This document shows positions 8,369 through 16,673 of a DNA stretch of 56,142 nt, piece by piece. The notes below the pieces were generated by a model that saw only the letters and a list, made by a program, of their open reading frames with translations, ran no database searches and had not been told where the DNA came from. The number at the start of each line of letters is the position of its first letter. Position 1 is the first letter of the stretch. Source of the stretch: an uncultured Oscillospiraceae bacterium (GTDB taxonomy: Bacteria; Bacillota; Clostridia; Oscillospirales; Oscillospiraceae). The stretch is taken from the NCBI GenBank assembly GCA_947625355.1, contig CANQOA010000009.1, positions 1-56,142 on the forward strand, read 5' to 3'. The translations under genes were made by a program, and so were the position numbers.

Positions 8369-8752
8369 TTATCCCCGGCCTTTCAGTCTTTCCAGGATCT
8401 CTTCGTCCGCGGGGCAAAAATCATACTGCGGGATCTCCGCCGGCGTGATCCACGCCAGCGCCGCATGCTCCAGCCGCTTCGGCGTCCCCGCGGCGATGGA
8501 CGCGTGGAAGAGCGTCAGATGCACCGTGATATCCGGGTAGGCGTGGGTGACCTCCATGAACACGTCCCCCACCGCCAGATCGATGTCCAGCTCCTCCCGG
8601 CACTCCCGCGCGAGGGCCTGCTCCCGCGTCTCTCCCGGCTCCACCTTGCCGCCCACGAATTCCCACAAAAGGCCCCTGGCCTTATGGGGCGGGCGCTGGC
8701 AGATCAAAAAGCGGTCCCCCTCCCAGATGAGCGCCGCCACGACTTCGGTCAT
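8369..8752 (-). CDS. mutT: Nudix hydrolase, MutT-like 8-oxo-dGTP diphosphatase
   Basis: A 127-residue nucleotide-sanitising pyrophosphohydrolase. The Nudix box is complete: GGKVEPGETREQALARECRE followed by ELDI (GX5EX7REXXEEXGU pattern), with the usual MutT-like N terminus (VVAALIWEGDRFLICQRP) and a Trp-rich WEFVGGK. Length fits MutT. The start is set by CAAGGAGGTG nine bases upstream; longer frames lack a ribosome site. Its function is expected to be removal of oxidised dGTP or a related nucleotide. It diverges from the UvrA-like gene, another DNA-repair-like protein, across a 112-base gap. Confidence 0.88.
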   Translation of the reverse strand: MTEVVAALIWEGDRFLICQRPPHKARGLLWEFVGGKVEPGETREQALARECREELDIDLAVGDVFMEVTHAYPDITVHLTLFHASIAAGTPKRLEHAALAWITPAEIPQYDFCPADEEILERLKGRG

Positions 8753-8769
8753 ACTCCGCACCTCCTTGC

Positions 8770-8798
8770 GTACTGTCCGTACTGTCCCCATTATAGCA
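8770..8798 (-). promoter_or_regulatory. Nudix-gene promoter with tandem repeat at the transcript start
   Basis: On the minus strand TATAAT (8790-8795) is preceded by TG one base away, an extended -10 element; the -35 is poor. Just downstream lie two exact copies of GTACTGTCC in tandem (8770-8787 on the plus strand), where a repressor could act. The plus-strand promoter of the UvrA-like gene must lie in the same 112-base gap. Confidence 0.55.
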
Positions 8799-8864
8799 TA
8801 CCGGCAGCTGAAAAACACGCCCCGCGCGCATATGCGCGGGGAGCACAGAATTTTGAGGTATCCC

Positions 8865-11357
8865 ATGGGCCAAAAGAAAAATGAGCCCGCCGCCATCCAG
8901 ATCCGGGGGGCGCGGGTACACAACCTGAAAAGCGTCGACGTGGACATCCCCCTGGGTGGGATCGTGGGCATCGCCGGGGTGTCCGGCTCGGGCAAGTCCT
9001 CGCTGGCCCTGGGCGTGCTGTACGCCGAGGGCTCCCGGCGGTATCTGGAGAGCCTCTCCACCTATACACGCCGGCGGATGACCCAGGCGGCCGCCGCCCA
9101 GGTGGACGAGGTCCGCTATATCCCCGCGGCGCTGGCGCTGCACCAGCGGCCGGGGGTGCCCGGCATCCGCAGCACCTTCGGCACTTCCACGGAGCTTCTC
9201 AACTCCCTGCGTCTGATGTTCTCCCGTCTGGCCAGCCACCGCTGCCCCAACGGGCACTATCTGGAGCCCACTCTGGATGTGGCGGCAGAAAGGCCCATCC
9301 GCTGCCCCGTGTGCGGCGAGCGGGTCTATCCGCCCGGCGCGGAGATGCTGGCCTTCAACAGCCAGGGGGCCTGTCCCACCTGCGGCGGCACCGGCGTGGT
9401 GCGCACAGTGGACCGCTCCACCCTGGTGCCGGATGAGTCCCTCACCATCGACGAGGGGGCGGTGGCCCCCTGGAACAGCCTCATGTGGTCGCTGATGACC
9501 GACGTGTGCCGGGCCATGGGCGTGCGCACGGACGTGCCCTTTCGGGAGTTGACCGAGGCTGAGCGGGACATCGTTTTCAACGGCCCGGCGGAGAAAAAGC
9601 ACATCCTCTACCGCTCCAAGAGCACCGAGGAGTTCGCGGAGCTGGATTTCACCTACTTCAACGCGGTCTACACCGTGGAGAACGCCCTGGCCAAGGTCAA
9701 GGACGAGAAGGGCATGAAGCGGGTGGAGAAGTTCCTCAAGCAGGACGTGTGCCCCGACTGCGGCGGCACGCGCCTTTCCGAAGCAGCCCGGGCGCCCCGG
9801 CTGCGGGGCATCTCTCTGGCGGACGCCAGCAAAATGACCCTCTCCCAGCTCATCGAGTGGGTCCGGGGCGTGCCGGCGTCGCTGCCAGAGCCCATGCGCC
9901 CCATGGCGGAGAGCATCTGCGGCGCTTTTCAAAACACCGCCAGGCGGCTGGTGGACCTGGGTCTCAGCTATCTCACCCTGGACCGGGCCACGGCCACCCT
10001 CTCTACCGGAGAGCGGCAGAGGGCCCAGCTGGCCCGGGCCGTGCGCAACCGGACCACCGGCGTCCTCTATGTGCTGGACGAGCCCTCCATCGGGCTGCAT
10101 CCGGCCAATCTGACCGGCCTCACCGGCGTGATGGACGACCTGGTGGCGGACGGGAACTCCGTGGTGCTGGTGGACCACGACGTGAACGTGCTGGCCCATG
10201 CGGACTGGCTCATCGAGCTGGGTCCCGGCGCGGGAGCCGACGGCGGCCGCATCCTGGCCCAGGGGACCGTGTCCCAGCTCATCGCCGATCCCGTCTCAAA
10301 GATCGGGCCGTTCCTCCGGACCGGCGGGGCGAGGCTGCGGACGCCCATCGACCCCGCCCATATCTTCGATCTCGGCGCCATCGAGCTGGCCACCGGTCCC
10401 ATCCACACGGTGCAGCCGCTGACCGTCCGATTCCCCAAGGGGCGCCTGACCGCAGTGACGGGCGTGTCCGGCTCCGGCAAGACCACTCTGGTGCTGGAGA
10501 GCCTCATCCCGGCGCTGAAAGCCGCGGCGGCGGGCCAGGACCTGCCGGCGCATGTGCGCGCCCTCGACGCCCCCGGCATCCGCCAGGCCAAGCTCATCGA
10601 CGCCACGCCCATCGGCGTCAACGTGCGCTCCACCGTGGCCACTTACGCGGACGTGCACGACGAGCTCCGGAAGGTATACGCCCGGACGGCGGACGCGAAG
10701 CGCCTGGGCTATAAGGCCGGGGACTTCTCCTATAACACCGGCTCGCTGCGCTGCCCCACCTGCGACGGCACGGGCAGCATCAGTCTGGACGTGCAATTTT
10801 TGCCGGACGTGGACATCCCCTGCCCCGACTGCGGCGGCAGCCGTTACGGCCGCCAGGCTTTTGAGATCTGCCGCCAGCGGAAGGACGGCGCCCGGCACAG
10901 CCTCCCGGACCTGATGGCCATGAGCGTGGACGAGGCCCTCCCCCTCTGCGACGATCTGGCGGCGGTGCACAGCCGCCTCTCGCTGCTGAAGAACGTGGGT
11001 CTCGGCTATCTCACCTTGGGCGAGGCGACGCCGGGGCTCTCCGGCGGCGAGGCCCAGCGGCTCAAGCTGGCCAGCGAGATGGGCAAGGGCCAGTCCGACG
11101 CCCTGTTCGTATTCGACGAGCCCACCATCGGGCTGCACCCTCTGGACGTGCGGAGCCTGATGGGCGTGTTCCAGGCGCTCATCGACCAGGGCGCCACGGT
11201 GATCGTCATCGAGCATGACCTGGACCTGATCCGCAGCGCCGATTACGTGATCGACATGGGGCCCGGCGGCGGCGTCCAGGGAGGCCGGATCGTGGCGGCG
11301 GGCACGCCGGAAGAGATCAGGGCGGACCCCGCCAGCGTCACGGGAAGATATCTATGA
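8865..11357 (+). CDS. UvrA-like ABC ATPase lacking the UvrB-binding region (UvrA2 type)
   Basis: An 830-residue twin-ABC protein of the excinuclease UvrA family. First half: Walker A GVSGSGKSS (about 38), signature LSTGERQRAQ, Walker B VLYVLDEPSIGLHP. Second half: Walker A GVSGSGKTT, signature LSGGEAQRLK, Walker B LFVFDEPTIGLHP. Zinc-module CxxC pairs are visible (CPVCGE, CPTCGG, CPDCGG, CPTCDG). Canonical UvrA is about 940 residues; here only about 25 residues separate CPNGH and CPVCGE, where UvrA carries its UvrB-binding domain. Proteins of this type occur as second UvrA copies and in drug self-resistance, so a role outside classical excision repair is likely. The ATG follows TTGAGGT. Confidence 0.87.
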   Translation: MGQKKNEPAAIQIRGARVHNLKSVDVDIPLGGIVGIAGVSGSGKSSLALGVLYAEGSRRYLESLSTYTRRRMTQAAAAQVDEVRYIPAALALHQRPGVPGIRSTFGTSTELLNSLRLMFSRLASHRCPNGHYLEPTLDVAAERPIRCPVCGERVYPPGAEMLAFNSQGACPTCGGTGVVRTVDRSTLVPDESLTIDEGAVAPWNSLMWSLMTDVCRAMGVRTDVPFRELTEAERDIVFNGPAEKKHILYRSKSTEEFAELDFTYFNAVYTVENALAKVKDEKGMKRVEKFLKQDVCPDCGGTRLSEAARAPRLRGISLADASKMTLSQLIEWVRGVPASLPEPMRPMAESICGAFQNTARRLVDLGLSYLTLDRATATLSTGERQRAQLARAVRNRTTGVLYVLDEPSIGLHPANLTGLTGVMDDLVADGNSVVLVDHDVNVLAHADWLIELGPGAGADGGRILAQGTVSQLIADPVSKIGPFLRTGGARLRTPIDPAHIFDLGAIELATGPIHTVQPLTVRFPKGRLTAVTGVSGSGKTTLVLESLIPALKAAAAGQDLPAHVRALDAPGIRQAKLIDATPIGVNVRSTVATYADVHDELRKVYARTADAKRLGYKAGDFSYNTGSLRCPTCDGTGSISLDVQFLPDVDIPCPDCGGSRYGRQAFEICRQRKDGARHSLPDLMAMSVDEALPLCDDLAAVHSRLSLLKNVGLGYLTLGEATPGLSGGEAQRLKLASEMGKGQSDALFVFDEPTIGLHPLDVRSLMGVFQALIDQGATVIVIEHDLDLIRSADYVIDMGPGGGVQGGRIVAAGTPEEIRADPASVTGRYL

Positions 11358-11367
11358 ATAACGATCT

Positions 11368-11400
11368 GGGCCTGCCGGGAATGCGGCAGGCCCATTTCTT
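11368..11400. terminator. Bidirectional terminator between converging genes
   Basis: GGGCCTGCCG (11368-11377) pairs with CGGCAGGCCC (11384-11393), followed by ATTTCTTATT. It serves the UvrA-like gene and probably the opposing solute-binding protein gene. Confidence 0.8.
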
Positions 11401-11409
11401 ATTCCTTTT

Positions 11410-12711
11410 TCAATCGCCGGCCGCCCGGTTGGCGGTCTGTTCAAATTCTCCCAGCGCCTGGGAGGCGTCCTCTCCCTCGCCCACGCGCTGGAGCATCTGC
11501 CACCAGGCCGTGCGGGCCTCCGCCCAGCCGGGGGTGACCTGATAATAGTCCCCCAGATACTGCTGGAACATGCCGTACTCGATCATCAGCTGGTCGTTGG
11601 CGTAGATGTCCGCCATATCCCGCACCGGCCAATAGGTGGACGCCAGCACCGCGCGGGTGTACTGGCTGTCGTCCCCGGTCATGAAGCGGATGAAGGTCTT
11701 GGCCGCCTCGATCCGGGCCGCATCCCCGTTGTCGAACACGCCGAAGCCCCAGATGCCGCCCTGCAGATTCACGTCCCCGTCGTCGGTGGGAAAGGCCATG
11801 GGGAAGATGTCAAAGTCCAGATCGGGGTTGCTGATGGTCTGGTTCACATCCTGGAACACGTTCCAGCAGAAGGCCATGGCCAGTTCTCCGGCGGCAAAGC
11901 GCTCTATCTCGTCCGCCCCTACGATGGTGGGGTCGAACTTGATGCCGTCCATGCCCGCCAGCAGCTCCAGGGCCTTGGCGTTCTCCGGGCTGTTGGCGGC
12001 ATAGCGGGTATGGTCCGGGTCGGTGAAAACGCCGCTGTAAAGATTGTTCACCAGCGCCCGGGTGCCCTGGTCGCCGCCCTGGCCGCCGCAGTAGACGGCA
12101 GCCACGTCCTTCACGCCGTAGTCATACAGCGCCTGCACGGCGGCGATGAAGCCGTCGGTGGTCCAGGTGTGGGTCTGCTCGTCGATGTACTGCCAGGCCC
12201 CGGCGGCCTCGAACAGATCCCGGTTGATGGCCATGCAGTGGGTGGTCATGCACAGCGGATAGATGTAATAGTTCCCCCCGGCGTCGTGGCAGGCCACCCG
12301 CACCGTGTCATAGACCGCGCCGGCGGCCTCTTCCTGCCACAGGTCGTTCAGCGGCGCCATCAGGCCCCGGGCGCCCCAGTTGGCCACCAGCCGCTCCGGC
12401 CCCTCCAGCACCAGGTCCGGCGGGCCCCCGTTCTCGGCGGCAGCCTCTATGTCCGCGTCGCCCTGGTCATAGGTGAGGGCCTTGGCCGACACGCGGATGT
12501 TCGGGTTCTCCCGGTTGAAGGCGGCGATCAGCGAGGACAGGGTGCCGCTGTTGCCCCAGCCGCCCACCGGATAGGTCCAAAGGGTCAGCTCCACATATCG
12601 CTCCGGGACCGGGCTCTCGGCCGCCGGCTCGGCAGCGTCGTTGCCGCCGCATCCAGCCAGCGCCAGGAGCGCCGCCAGTGCCAGGAGCATGGCGATCGTG
12701 CGTCTTTTCAT
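11410..12711 (-). CDS. Extracellular solute-binding lipoprotein, family 1 (sugar type)
   Basis: A 433-residue ABC-type binding protein. The signal peptide ends in a good lipobox (LALAGC, Cys21), so it should be anchored outside the membrane. The mature part has the family 1 look (LTLWTYPVGGWG..., AAFNRENPNIRVSA, MAFCWNVFQD, GGIWGFGVFD), typical for sugars or oligosaccharides. I use the ATG at 12711, preceded by AGGAAGGGAG, rather than the one at 12732. No permease or ATPase lies beside it. Instead it follows a hybrid sensor kinase by about 40 bases on the same strand, so it may present a ligand to that kinase or use a transporter encoded elsewhere. Confidence 0.85.
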   Translation of the reverse strand: MKRRTIAMLLALAALLALAGCGGNDAAEPAAESPVPERYVELTLWTYPVGGWGNSGTLSSLIAAFNRENPNIRVSAKALTYDQGDADIEAAAENGGPPDLVLEGPERLVANWGARGLMAPLNDLWQEEAAGAVYDTVRVACHDAGGNYYIYPLCMTTHCMAINRDLFEAAGAWQYIDEQTHTWTTDGFIAAVQALYDYGVKDVAAVYCGGQGGDQGTRALVNNLYSGVFTDPDHTRYAANSPENAKALELLAGMDGIKFDPTIVGADEIERFAAGELAMAFCWNVFQDVNQTISNPDLDFDIFPMAFPTDDGDVNLQGGIWGFGVFDNGDAARIEAAKTFIRFMTGDDSQYTRAVLASTYWPVRDMADIYANDQLMIEYGMFQQYLGDYYQVTPGWAEARTAWWQMLQRVGEGEDASQALGEFEQTANRAAGD

Positions 12712-12750
12712 ATCCCGCTCTCCCTTCCTCATGCGCGCCTTATCGCGCGG

Positions 12751-15306
12751 TCAGTCGTTTTTCCCGATGTATTTCTCCAGCAAGCGGGTGATCTCCCCCA
12801 TGTCGATGGGCTTGGCGGCATGGGCGTTCATGCCGCAGTCCAAGCACCGCTTCACATCGTCGGAGAAGGCGTCCGCGCTCATGGCGATGATGGGGACGGT
12901 CCCGGCATCCGGCCGGTCCAGGGCGCGGATGGCCCTCGTGGCCTCATATCCGGTCATGATGGGCATGCGGATGTCCATGAGAATGACGTCATAGGCTCCC
13001 ACGGCGGAGGCCTGGAAAAGGTCGACGCAGACCTTGCCATTCTCCGCCCGCTCCACCAAGAGGCCCTGCTCCGCGAGCAATTCCTCGGCGATCTCCCAGT
13101 TCAGGTCGTTGTCCTCCGCCAGCAGCACATGCCGCCCCTGCAGCGAGGAGGCGCGTTCCTCCTCCCCGGCGCCGGGCTGGACGCTGGGCTCCGTCAGGGC
13201 GTTGAGGGCGTAATAGAGGTTGGAACGGAACAGGGGCTTGGAGATGGCCCCGGTGATGCCCGCGGCGCGGGCCTGCTCCTCCAGGTCGTTCCAATCCGCC
13301 GCAGTGATGAGCATCATCACGCTCCTGTCCCCGCAGATCTCCCGGATGTTCCGGGCCGTCTCCAGCCCATCCATCCCCGGCATCCGCCAGTCCAGCAGGA
13401 TCACCGGATAGTCCCGGTCCTGCTCCCGGCGCTGCCGGACCAGCTCCAGCGCCCGCTCCCCGTCCGGTGCGCACTCCGGCCTGCAGCCCAGCGCGGTGAG
13501 CAGCGCCGAGGTGCTCTCGCAGATCATCTCGTCGTCGTCCACCACCAGCACGTCCCAGGGGGGCAGCGACATATCCTGCGGCTCGGTCAGAGCCCGCTCC
13601 AGGTCCAGCGTCACATGGAACTCCGTCCCCTTGTCCTGCTCGCTCTCCACGTCGATGGCGCCGTCCATGGCGTCGACGATGTACTTGGTGATGGCCATGC
13701 CCAGGCCGGAGCCCTCGGTCTTTTGCACCCGCTGGTCATCCTCCCGGGCGAAGGAGTCGAAGATCCGCGCCTTGAACTGCGGCGACATGCCGATGCCGTT
13801 GTCCTTCACCCGAATGTGGACCCGCACCCAGGCCTCCCCCTTGGAGGAAGGCTCCTCGTAGCAGGCCACATGGACGCTGCCGCCCTGGGGCGTGAACTTG
13901 ATGGCGTTGCCCACCAGATTGAGGAGCACCTGGTTGAGCCGGACGCTGTCGCAGTACACATGCTCGCACAGGATGTTATACGCATACACATCGAACCGCT
14001 GCTCCTTGGCGTTGGCCTGGGGCTGGACGATGTTGACCATGTTCTGCATGACCTCCTGGAGGGCCACCTGCTCCCGGTGCAGCGTGAGCTTGCCGCTCTC
14101 GATCTTGGACATGTCCAGGATGTCGTTGATCAGGCCCAGCAGGTGCTTGCTGGAGATGTCGATCTTTTTCAGGCAGTTCTGGACCTGCTGGACGTTGTCC
14201 AGATTGGCGCTGGCGATGGCGGTCATGCCCACGATGCCGTTCATGGGCGTGCGGATATCGTGGCTCATGTTGGACAAAAACTCGCTCTTGGCCCGGTTCG
14301 CCCGCTCGGCGGCCTGGCGGGCCCCCTCCAGCTCCCGGACGTGCCGCCGCGTCAGGCGCATATACCACAGGAAGATGGCCATCTGGGCCAGAAGGATGAC
14401 GGCGCAGGCCAGGATCGCCGACCAGCCCCAGGCATGGCTCAGGGCGTTCACCGTCTGGTCCAGCGCCCCGTACGGCATGAACAGCATCAGATACCAGTCG
14501 GAATAGGGCAGGCTCGCGCAGTACAGATACCGCCGCTCCCCCTCGATGACGAACTCGCCGCTGAGGCTCTTCCCGGCGGCCATGGCCTCCTCCAGCGCGG
14601 CGATGTATTCCTCCGCGCTCATGTCGCCCACGCTCTCATACCGATCCCGGACCCGCCGGAAATAGTCCTCGTCCGTCACATCGCTATCCCGGACGATGAA
14701 CTCCCCCTCCGGGTCGATGATGAAGTAATAGATCATCCCCTGGTCCGCGTCCAGGGACAGGGTATCGCTGATGTAGCTGGCGGGCAGGGCCGCCACCAGG
14801 GCCAGGCTCTGCCGGCCGTCCTCCAGGGAATAGTCCGCCGGGATGCCCATCAGCAGAAGCTCCTCCCCCAGCTCATCCCGTCCCGCGGCCATGGCCTCCT
14901 TGCCGTCGGCCAGGGACTGGAAGAACTCGCCGGACCGGTCGGCCTCCATTTGGCTGCCGTAGAGCATCTCAAAGGAGCCGTCGGCCAGGCACAGGGCCAG
15001 GTGGTCGAAGCCGCGGGCCCGGGCGTTGTAGCTGAGCGCCACCCGCACGGAGGAGAAGTCCCGGCCGGTCCCGGGGGGCACCGAATCCACCAGCGCCCCC
15101 ACCTGGCTCAGACGCAGCTCGATGGTGGTGCCGAAATGGGTCGCCGCCTGCTCGCTCATGCCGGACATATAGATGGCCCCCAATTGGCCGATCGCCTCCG
15201 CCTCCCGGCTGTTCATCTGCACGGCGAGGGTCGAGAACACCAGCACGCACAGCAGCGAGAAACAGACCAGGCTGACGATCAAAAACCGGGGCGTCTTGCT
15301 CTTCAT
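12751..15306 (-). CDS. Hybrid sensor histidine kinase with two receiver domains
   Basis: An 851-residue membrane sensor. Order: TM1 (about 8-28), extracytoplasmic Cache-like sensing domain (30-290), TM2 (295-316), short coiled coil, HisKA with [13 protein letters not shown] (phospho-His 349), HATPase with [14 protein letters not shown] and GSGLG boxes, receiver 1 (585-690, Asp639 in LLDWRMP) and receiver 2 (725-845, Asp778 in LMDIRMP). No His phosphotransfer or DNA-binding domain is present and no response regulator is adjacent, so the output partner must be encoded elsewhere or the receivers tune the kinase. A GGGAAGGGAG ribosome site precedes the ATG. The solute-binding lipoprotein gene follows closely and is probably cotranscribed. 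Confidence 0.92.
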   Translation of the reverse strand: MKSKTPRFLIVSLVCFSLLCVLVFSTLAVQMNSREAEAIGQLGAIYMSGMSEQAATHFGTTIELRLSQVGALVDSVPPGTGRDFSSVRVALSYNARARGFDHLALCLADGSFEMLYGSQMEADRSGEFFQSLADGKEAMAAGRDELGEELLLMGIPADYSLEDGRQSLALVAALPASYISDTLSLDADQGMIYYFIIDPEGEFIVRDSDVTDEDYFRRVRDRYESVGDMSAEEYIAALEEAMAAGKSLSGEFVIEGERRYLYCASLPYSDWYLMLFMPYGALDQTVNALSHAWGWSAILACAVILLAQMAIFLWYMRLTRRHVRELEGARQAAERANRAKSEFLSNMSHDIRTPMNGIVGMTAIASANLDNVQQVQNCLKKIDISSKHLLGLINDILDMSKIESGKLTLHREQVALQEVMQNMVNIVQPQANAKEQRFDVYAYNILCEHVYCDSVRLNQVLLNLVGNAIKFTPQGGSVHVACYEEPSSKGEAWVRVHIRVKDNGIGMSPQFKARIFDSFAREDDQRVQKTEGSGLGMAITKYIVDAMDGAIDVESEQDKGTEFHVTLDLERALTEPQDMSLPPWDVLVVDDDEMICESTSALLTALGCRPECAPDGERALELVRQRREQDRDYPVILLDWRMPGMDGLETARNIREICGDRSVMMLITAADWNDLEEQARAAGITGAISKPLFRSNLYYALNALTEPSVQPGAGEEERASSLQGRHVLLAEDNDLNWEIAEELLAEQGLLVERAENGKVCVDLFQASAVGAYDVILMDIRMPIMTGYEATRAIRALDRPDAGTVPIIAMSADAFSDDVKRCLDCGMNAHAAKPIDMGEITRLLEKYIGKND

Positions 15307-15462
15307 AGGACCCGTCTCCCTTCCCTGACGGCCCGCGCTCTATCTTGGGCCGGGTCCACGTGACATGCTTGGAACAGTTTTTAACGATTTATTTTATCAT
15401 ATTTCTCACAAAAGGGGAATACCGTCCCAAAATTTCATCGTCAAAAGTGCGATTTTTGGCGT

Positions 15463-15496
15463 AAAAAACCGTGCCGCCTTTTGCAGGGCGGCACGG
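15463..15496 (-). terminator. Terminator of the peptide-utilisation operon
   Basis: CCGTGCCGCC (15469-15478) pairs with GGCGGCACGG (15487-15496), and the minus strand continues with six T. It lies about 30 bases after the stop of the last amidohydrolase gene. The remaining gap up to 15306 is AT-rich and probably holds the kinase promoter, which I could not fix. Confidence 0.85.
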
Positions 15497-15527
15497 TCCG
15501 CGTTTCTTTCTTTGCCGGCGGAGCGGA

Positions 15528-16673
15528 TCAGGCGTTTTTCTCCCACACCGTCTCGCCGTCGATCATGACACGCTCCAGCACCGCGTCCGCGGCCAGGGAG
15601 GGGAGCTTGTCCCAGATGGCGATATCCGCGTCCTTGCCCACCGCCAGGGAGCCGACCCGGTCCCAAACGCCCACGATCCTGGCGGCGTTGCTGGTGACCA
15701 TGGCCAGGGCCCGCACCGGGTCCATGCCCCAGCGCACGGCCTCGCCCATCTCATACAGCAGCATGTTCACCGGGCTCACCGGCCCGTCGGTCATCACCGC
15801 CACGGGCACGCCCCGGTCATCCAGTCCCTTGCAGCACCAGGGGTCCAGCTTTCCCCCCTCGCCGGGGAACAGCGGCGCGGCGCTGGGCCCAAAGATGACG
15901 CCCTTCACATGGGGGTCCTGCAGCTCCTCATAGAAGTCGCTGGCGCCCTGGGCGTGGTCCACGGTCACATAGATGTCGAACTCCCGGGCGATCTCCAGCA
16001 GCGTCATCATGTCGTGCATGTAGCTGTGGACCTTCAGGGGGATCTCCTTCTTCAGCACGGGGATGCCGTGCTCCAGGCCCAGGTCATAGGGCGGCAGCTT
16101 GTCCTTGTCATCGCCGGCCTTTTCCTTCTTCTCCATGTACTCCCGCACGTTCCGCAGGTAGCCGCGCATGATATTGGCGATGGCCATGCGGGTCATGGGG
16201 GCCATGTTCTTGCCGGAATAGCACCCCTTGGGGTTGATGCCCATGGCGGCCTTCATGGCGGCCGGGGACTTCAGGACCCGGTCCTTGCCGGCGGATTTAT
16301 AGGCCATGACCCAGCCGCACACCACGTTGGCCGAGCCGGGGGCCAGGCAGCTGGTGGTGATGCCCTGGCGGATGGCGCAGGCAAACGCCTCGCTGGCGGG
16401 ATTGATGCCGTAGCGCGCGTCCAGCTCCGGGGTCAGGGGATTGGTTATCTCGTTCAGGTCCTCATGGCGCGCGTCATCCAGACCGCCGATGTGGCTGTGG
16501 GCGTCCACGAAGCCGGGCACCACGCATTTGCCCGCCGCGTCGATGACATCCGCGCCCTCTGTGGACAGGCCGGCGCCGATCTCGGTGATCTTGCCGTTTT
16601 CCACCCGCAGGTCGGCCTGGATCACGCCGGCGTCGTCCATGGTGTACAGGGTACCGTTTTTGATCACATACAT
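15528..16673 (-). CDS. Amidohydrolase with intact metal site (COG1228-like)
   Basis: A 381-residue cytosolic metal hydrolase of the imidazolonepropionase/prolidase-like branch of the amidohydrolase superfamily. Metal ligands are recognisable: HxH in GFVDAHSHIG (His59, His61), His in IPLKVHSYMHD, His in VTVDHAQG, and Asp in AVMTDGPVS. The usual N-terminal and C-terminal beta-sandwich parts flank the barrel (IKNGTLYTM; GSLAVGKDADIAIWD). There is no signal peptide. The start at 16673 follows GAAGGGGAT and overlaps the end of the preceding paralogue by ten bases. As the last gene of a peptide import and peptidase unit it probably cleaves a small peptide or modified amino acid; the substrate is unknown. 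Confidence 0.85.
   Translation of the reverse strand: MYVIKNGTLYTMDDAGVIQADLRVENGKITEIGAGLSTEGADVIDAAGKCVVPGFVDAHSHIGGLDDARHEDLNEITNPLTPELDARYGINPASEAFACAIRQGITTSCLAPGSANVVCGWVMAYKSAGKDRVLKSPAAMKAAMGINPKGCYSGKNMAPMTRMAIANIMRGYLRNVREYMEKKEKAGDDKDKLPPYDLGLEHGIPVLKKEIPLKVHSYMHDMMTLLEIAREFDIYVTVDHAQGASDFYEELQDPHVKGVIFGPSAAPLFPGEGGKLDPWCCKGLDDRGVPVAVMTDGPVSPVNMLLYEMGEAVRWGMDPVRALAMVTSNAARIVGVWDRVGSLAVGKDADIAIWDKLPSLAADAVLERVMIDGETVWEKNA

Noticed and set aside
12010..15363. Very long open frame opposite the sensor kinase (over 1100 codons)
   Set aside because: It mirrors the kinase codons, is rich in His/Gly/Val/Gln repeats, has no ribosome site and no domain; a product of strong GC bias at third positions.
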